From: Fibrobacterota bacterium
GTDB taxonomy: Bacteria; Fibrobacterota; Fibrobacteria; UBA5070
Reading direction: 5' to 3'
Assembly (NCBI GenBank): GCA_029557215.1
Contig: JAKPQQ010000263.1
Span: 1-43,546 of the forward strand
DNA length: 43,546 nt
Part shown: in pieces, positions 43,075 through 43,546 of the stretch
Position numbering within the stretch: the stretch's first letter is position 1
How the letters are laid out: every line of letters starts with the position of its first letter
Made by a program: the position numbers and the translations under genes
Notes under the pieces: model-generated
What the model saw: the letters and a program-made list of their open reading frames with translations, nothing else
What the model was told of the DNA's origin: nothing
Database searches by the model: none

Positions 43075-43546
43075 CTAGAGTCCAACCGCATACCGAAGGA
43101 TCCAGGCAAGGGGTACGGGTGATCCGGCGCTGCGGAAGGATCTTTCCGCATGCAAGCTTGACGCAATCGAGTTGCCGATGGAGTTGCGGCTCAACTCGTT
43201 CGCGAGACTTTTCGCTGCATCCGCTGCCGCTTGCCATTTGCTCGGCAGGAGCGAACGTTCGACAAGCTCCGCGAGGCGGGCGGAATCGCCAGCTCCAGTG
43301 ATCCATGCCGCCTCGCGATCCGCCATCAGACGGCTCAAGGGATCTTCGCCGGCGACGACGGCGGGTTTTCCTGCCCACAGCAGATCCAGCTGACGCGTCC
43401 TCCAGCTGGTCGCCGATTCCAAGTGGGCTCCGTTGGCCAGCACACCGGCATGGCAGTGCTCCAGATAGGCGGGTAGATCCTCGGGAGAAGCCTTCCTGTC
43501 GTTGAAAAAGACGTTTCGCCCGAGCAAGCCAAGGTTCCGGGCTCTC
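43075..43546 (-). CDS. Glycosyltransferase (partial, 3' end)
   Basis: The C-terminal ~157 residues of a protein that continues past the window edge. The segment has the GT-B C-terminal pattern: NVFFNDRKASPEDLPAYLEHCHAGV, then TSWRTRQLDLLWAGKPAVVAGEDPL, with a sugar-nucleotide-site Rossmann strand-helix order as in family 4 or family 1 transferases. In this locus it probably builds the repeat unit. The start is outside the window. Confidence 0.75.
   Translation of the reverse strand, partial: RARNLGLLGRNVFFNDRKASPEDLPAYLEHCHAGVLANGAHLESATSWRTRQLDLLWAGKPAVVAGEDPLSRLMADREAAWITGAGDSARLAELVERSLLPSKWQAAADAAKSLANELSRNSIGNSIASSLHAERSFRSAGSPVPLAWILRYAVGL

Overview
The window is a GC-rich stretch of a Gram-negative bacterial chromosome. 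Outer-membrane-type proteins, exported lipoproteins and a Wza/Wzz/Wzx/Wzy surface-polysaccharide locus show the double membrane. Several traits fit the FCB superphylum, possibly Fibrobacterota: a secreted protein with a C-terminal tail like the type IX sorting/FlgD-like domain, and TAnnTT-type promoter elements close to start codons. This placement is an inference and no single marker proves it. No tRNA, rRNA, CRISPR array or intact insertion sequence was seen.

Layout. (1) 1-2259: groES-groEL on the minus strand, with a sigma70-like promoter, a CIRCE/HrcA operator and a terminator. (2) 2340-6544: palindromic repeats, then two paralogous DUF4143 ATPases flanking a PAS histidine kinase. Both ATPase genes carry a related palindrome in front of their start codons. 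(3) 6616-11758: two exported proteins, a DUF445 membrane protein, a large unrecognised protein and thiG. (4) 15790-11842, minus: an overlapping operon ctp-ftsY-lipoprotein-trxA-exported thioredoxin. (5) 16024-20627: an outer-membrane protein, a membrane histidine kinase with its NtrC-type regulator, and a YbgC-type thioesterase. (6) 24451-20653, minus: HIT-recO-gluQ-panB-slyX-DUF2062. (7) 24544-27068: a lipoprotein metallopeptidase, a small exported protein and a TfoX-like protein. (8) 27171-34505: clpP-clpX-degenerate Lon-yggS-yggT-divIVA-ykgJ, almost all joined by 4-bp stop/start overlaps, then an unknown gene and an M18 aminopeptidase. (9) 34588-43546: an AT-richer methyltransferase followed by a polysaccharide assembly locus (Wza-like, Wzz-like, Wzy-like, acyltransferase, Wzx-like, partial glycosyltransferase).

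The observations most worth following up are four. The gene after clpX is a compact Lon-type protease that keeps the Ser-Lys dyad at Lon spacing but has lost most of its ATPase module. ClpP has Asn where the catalytic Asp is expected. About a dozen genes have a TAnnTT-like -10 box ending 6-11 nt before the start codon, which predicts leaderless or near-leaderless mRNAs. The two DUF4143 ATPase genes share a related palindrome at their starts.
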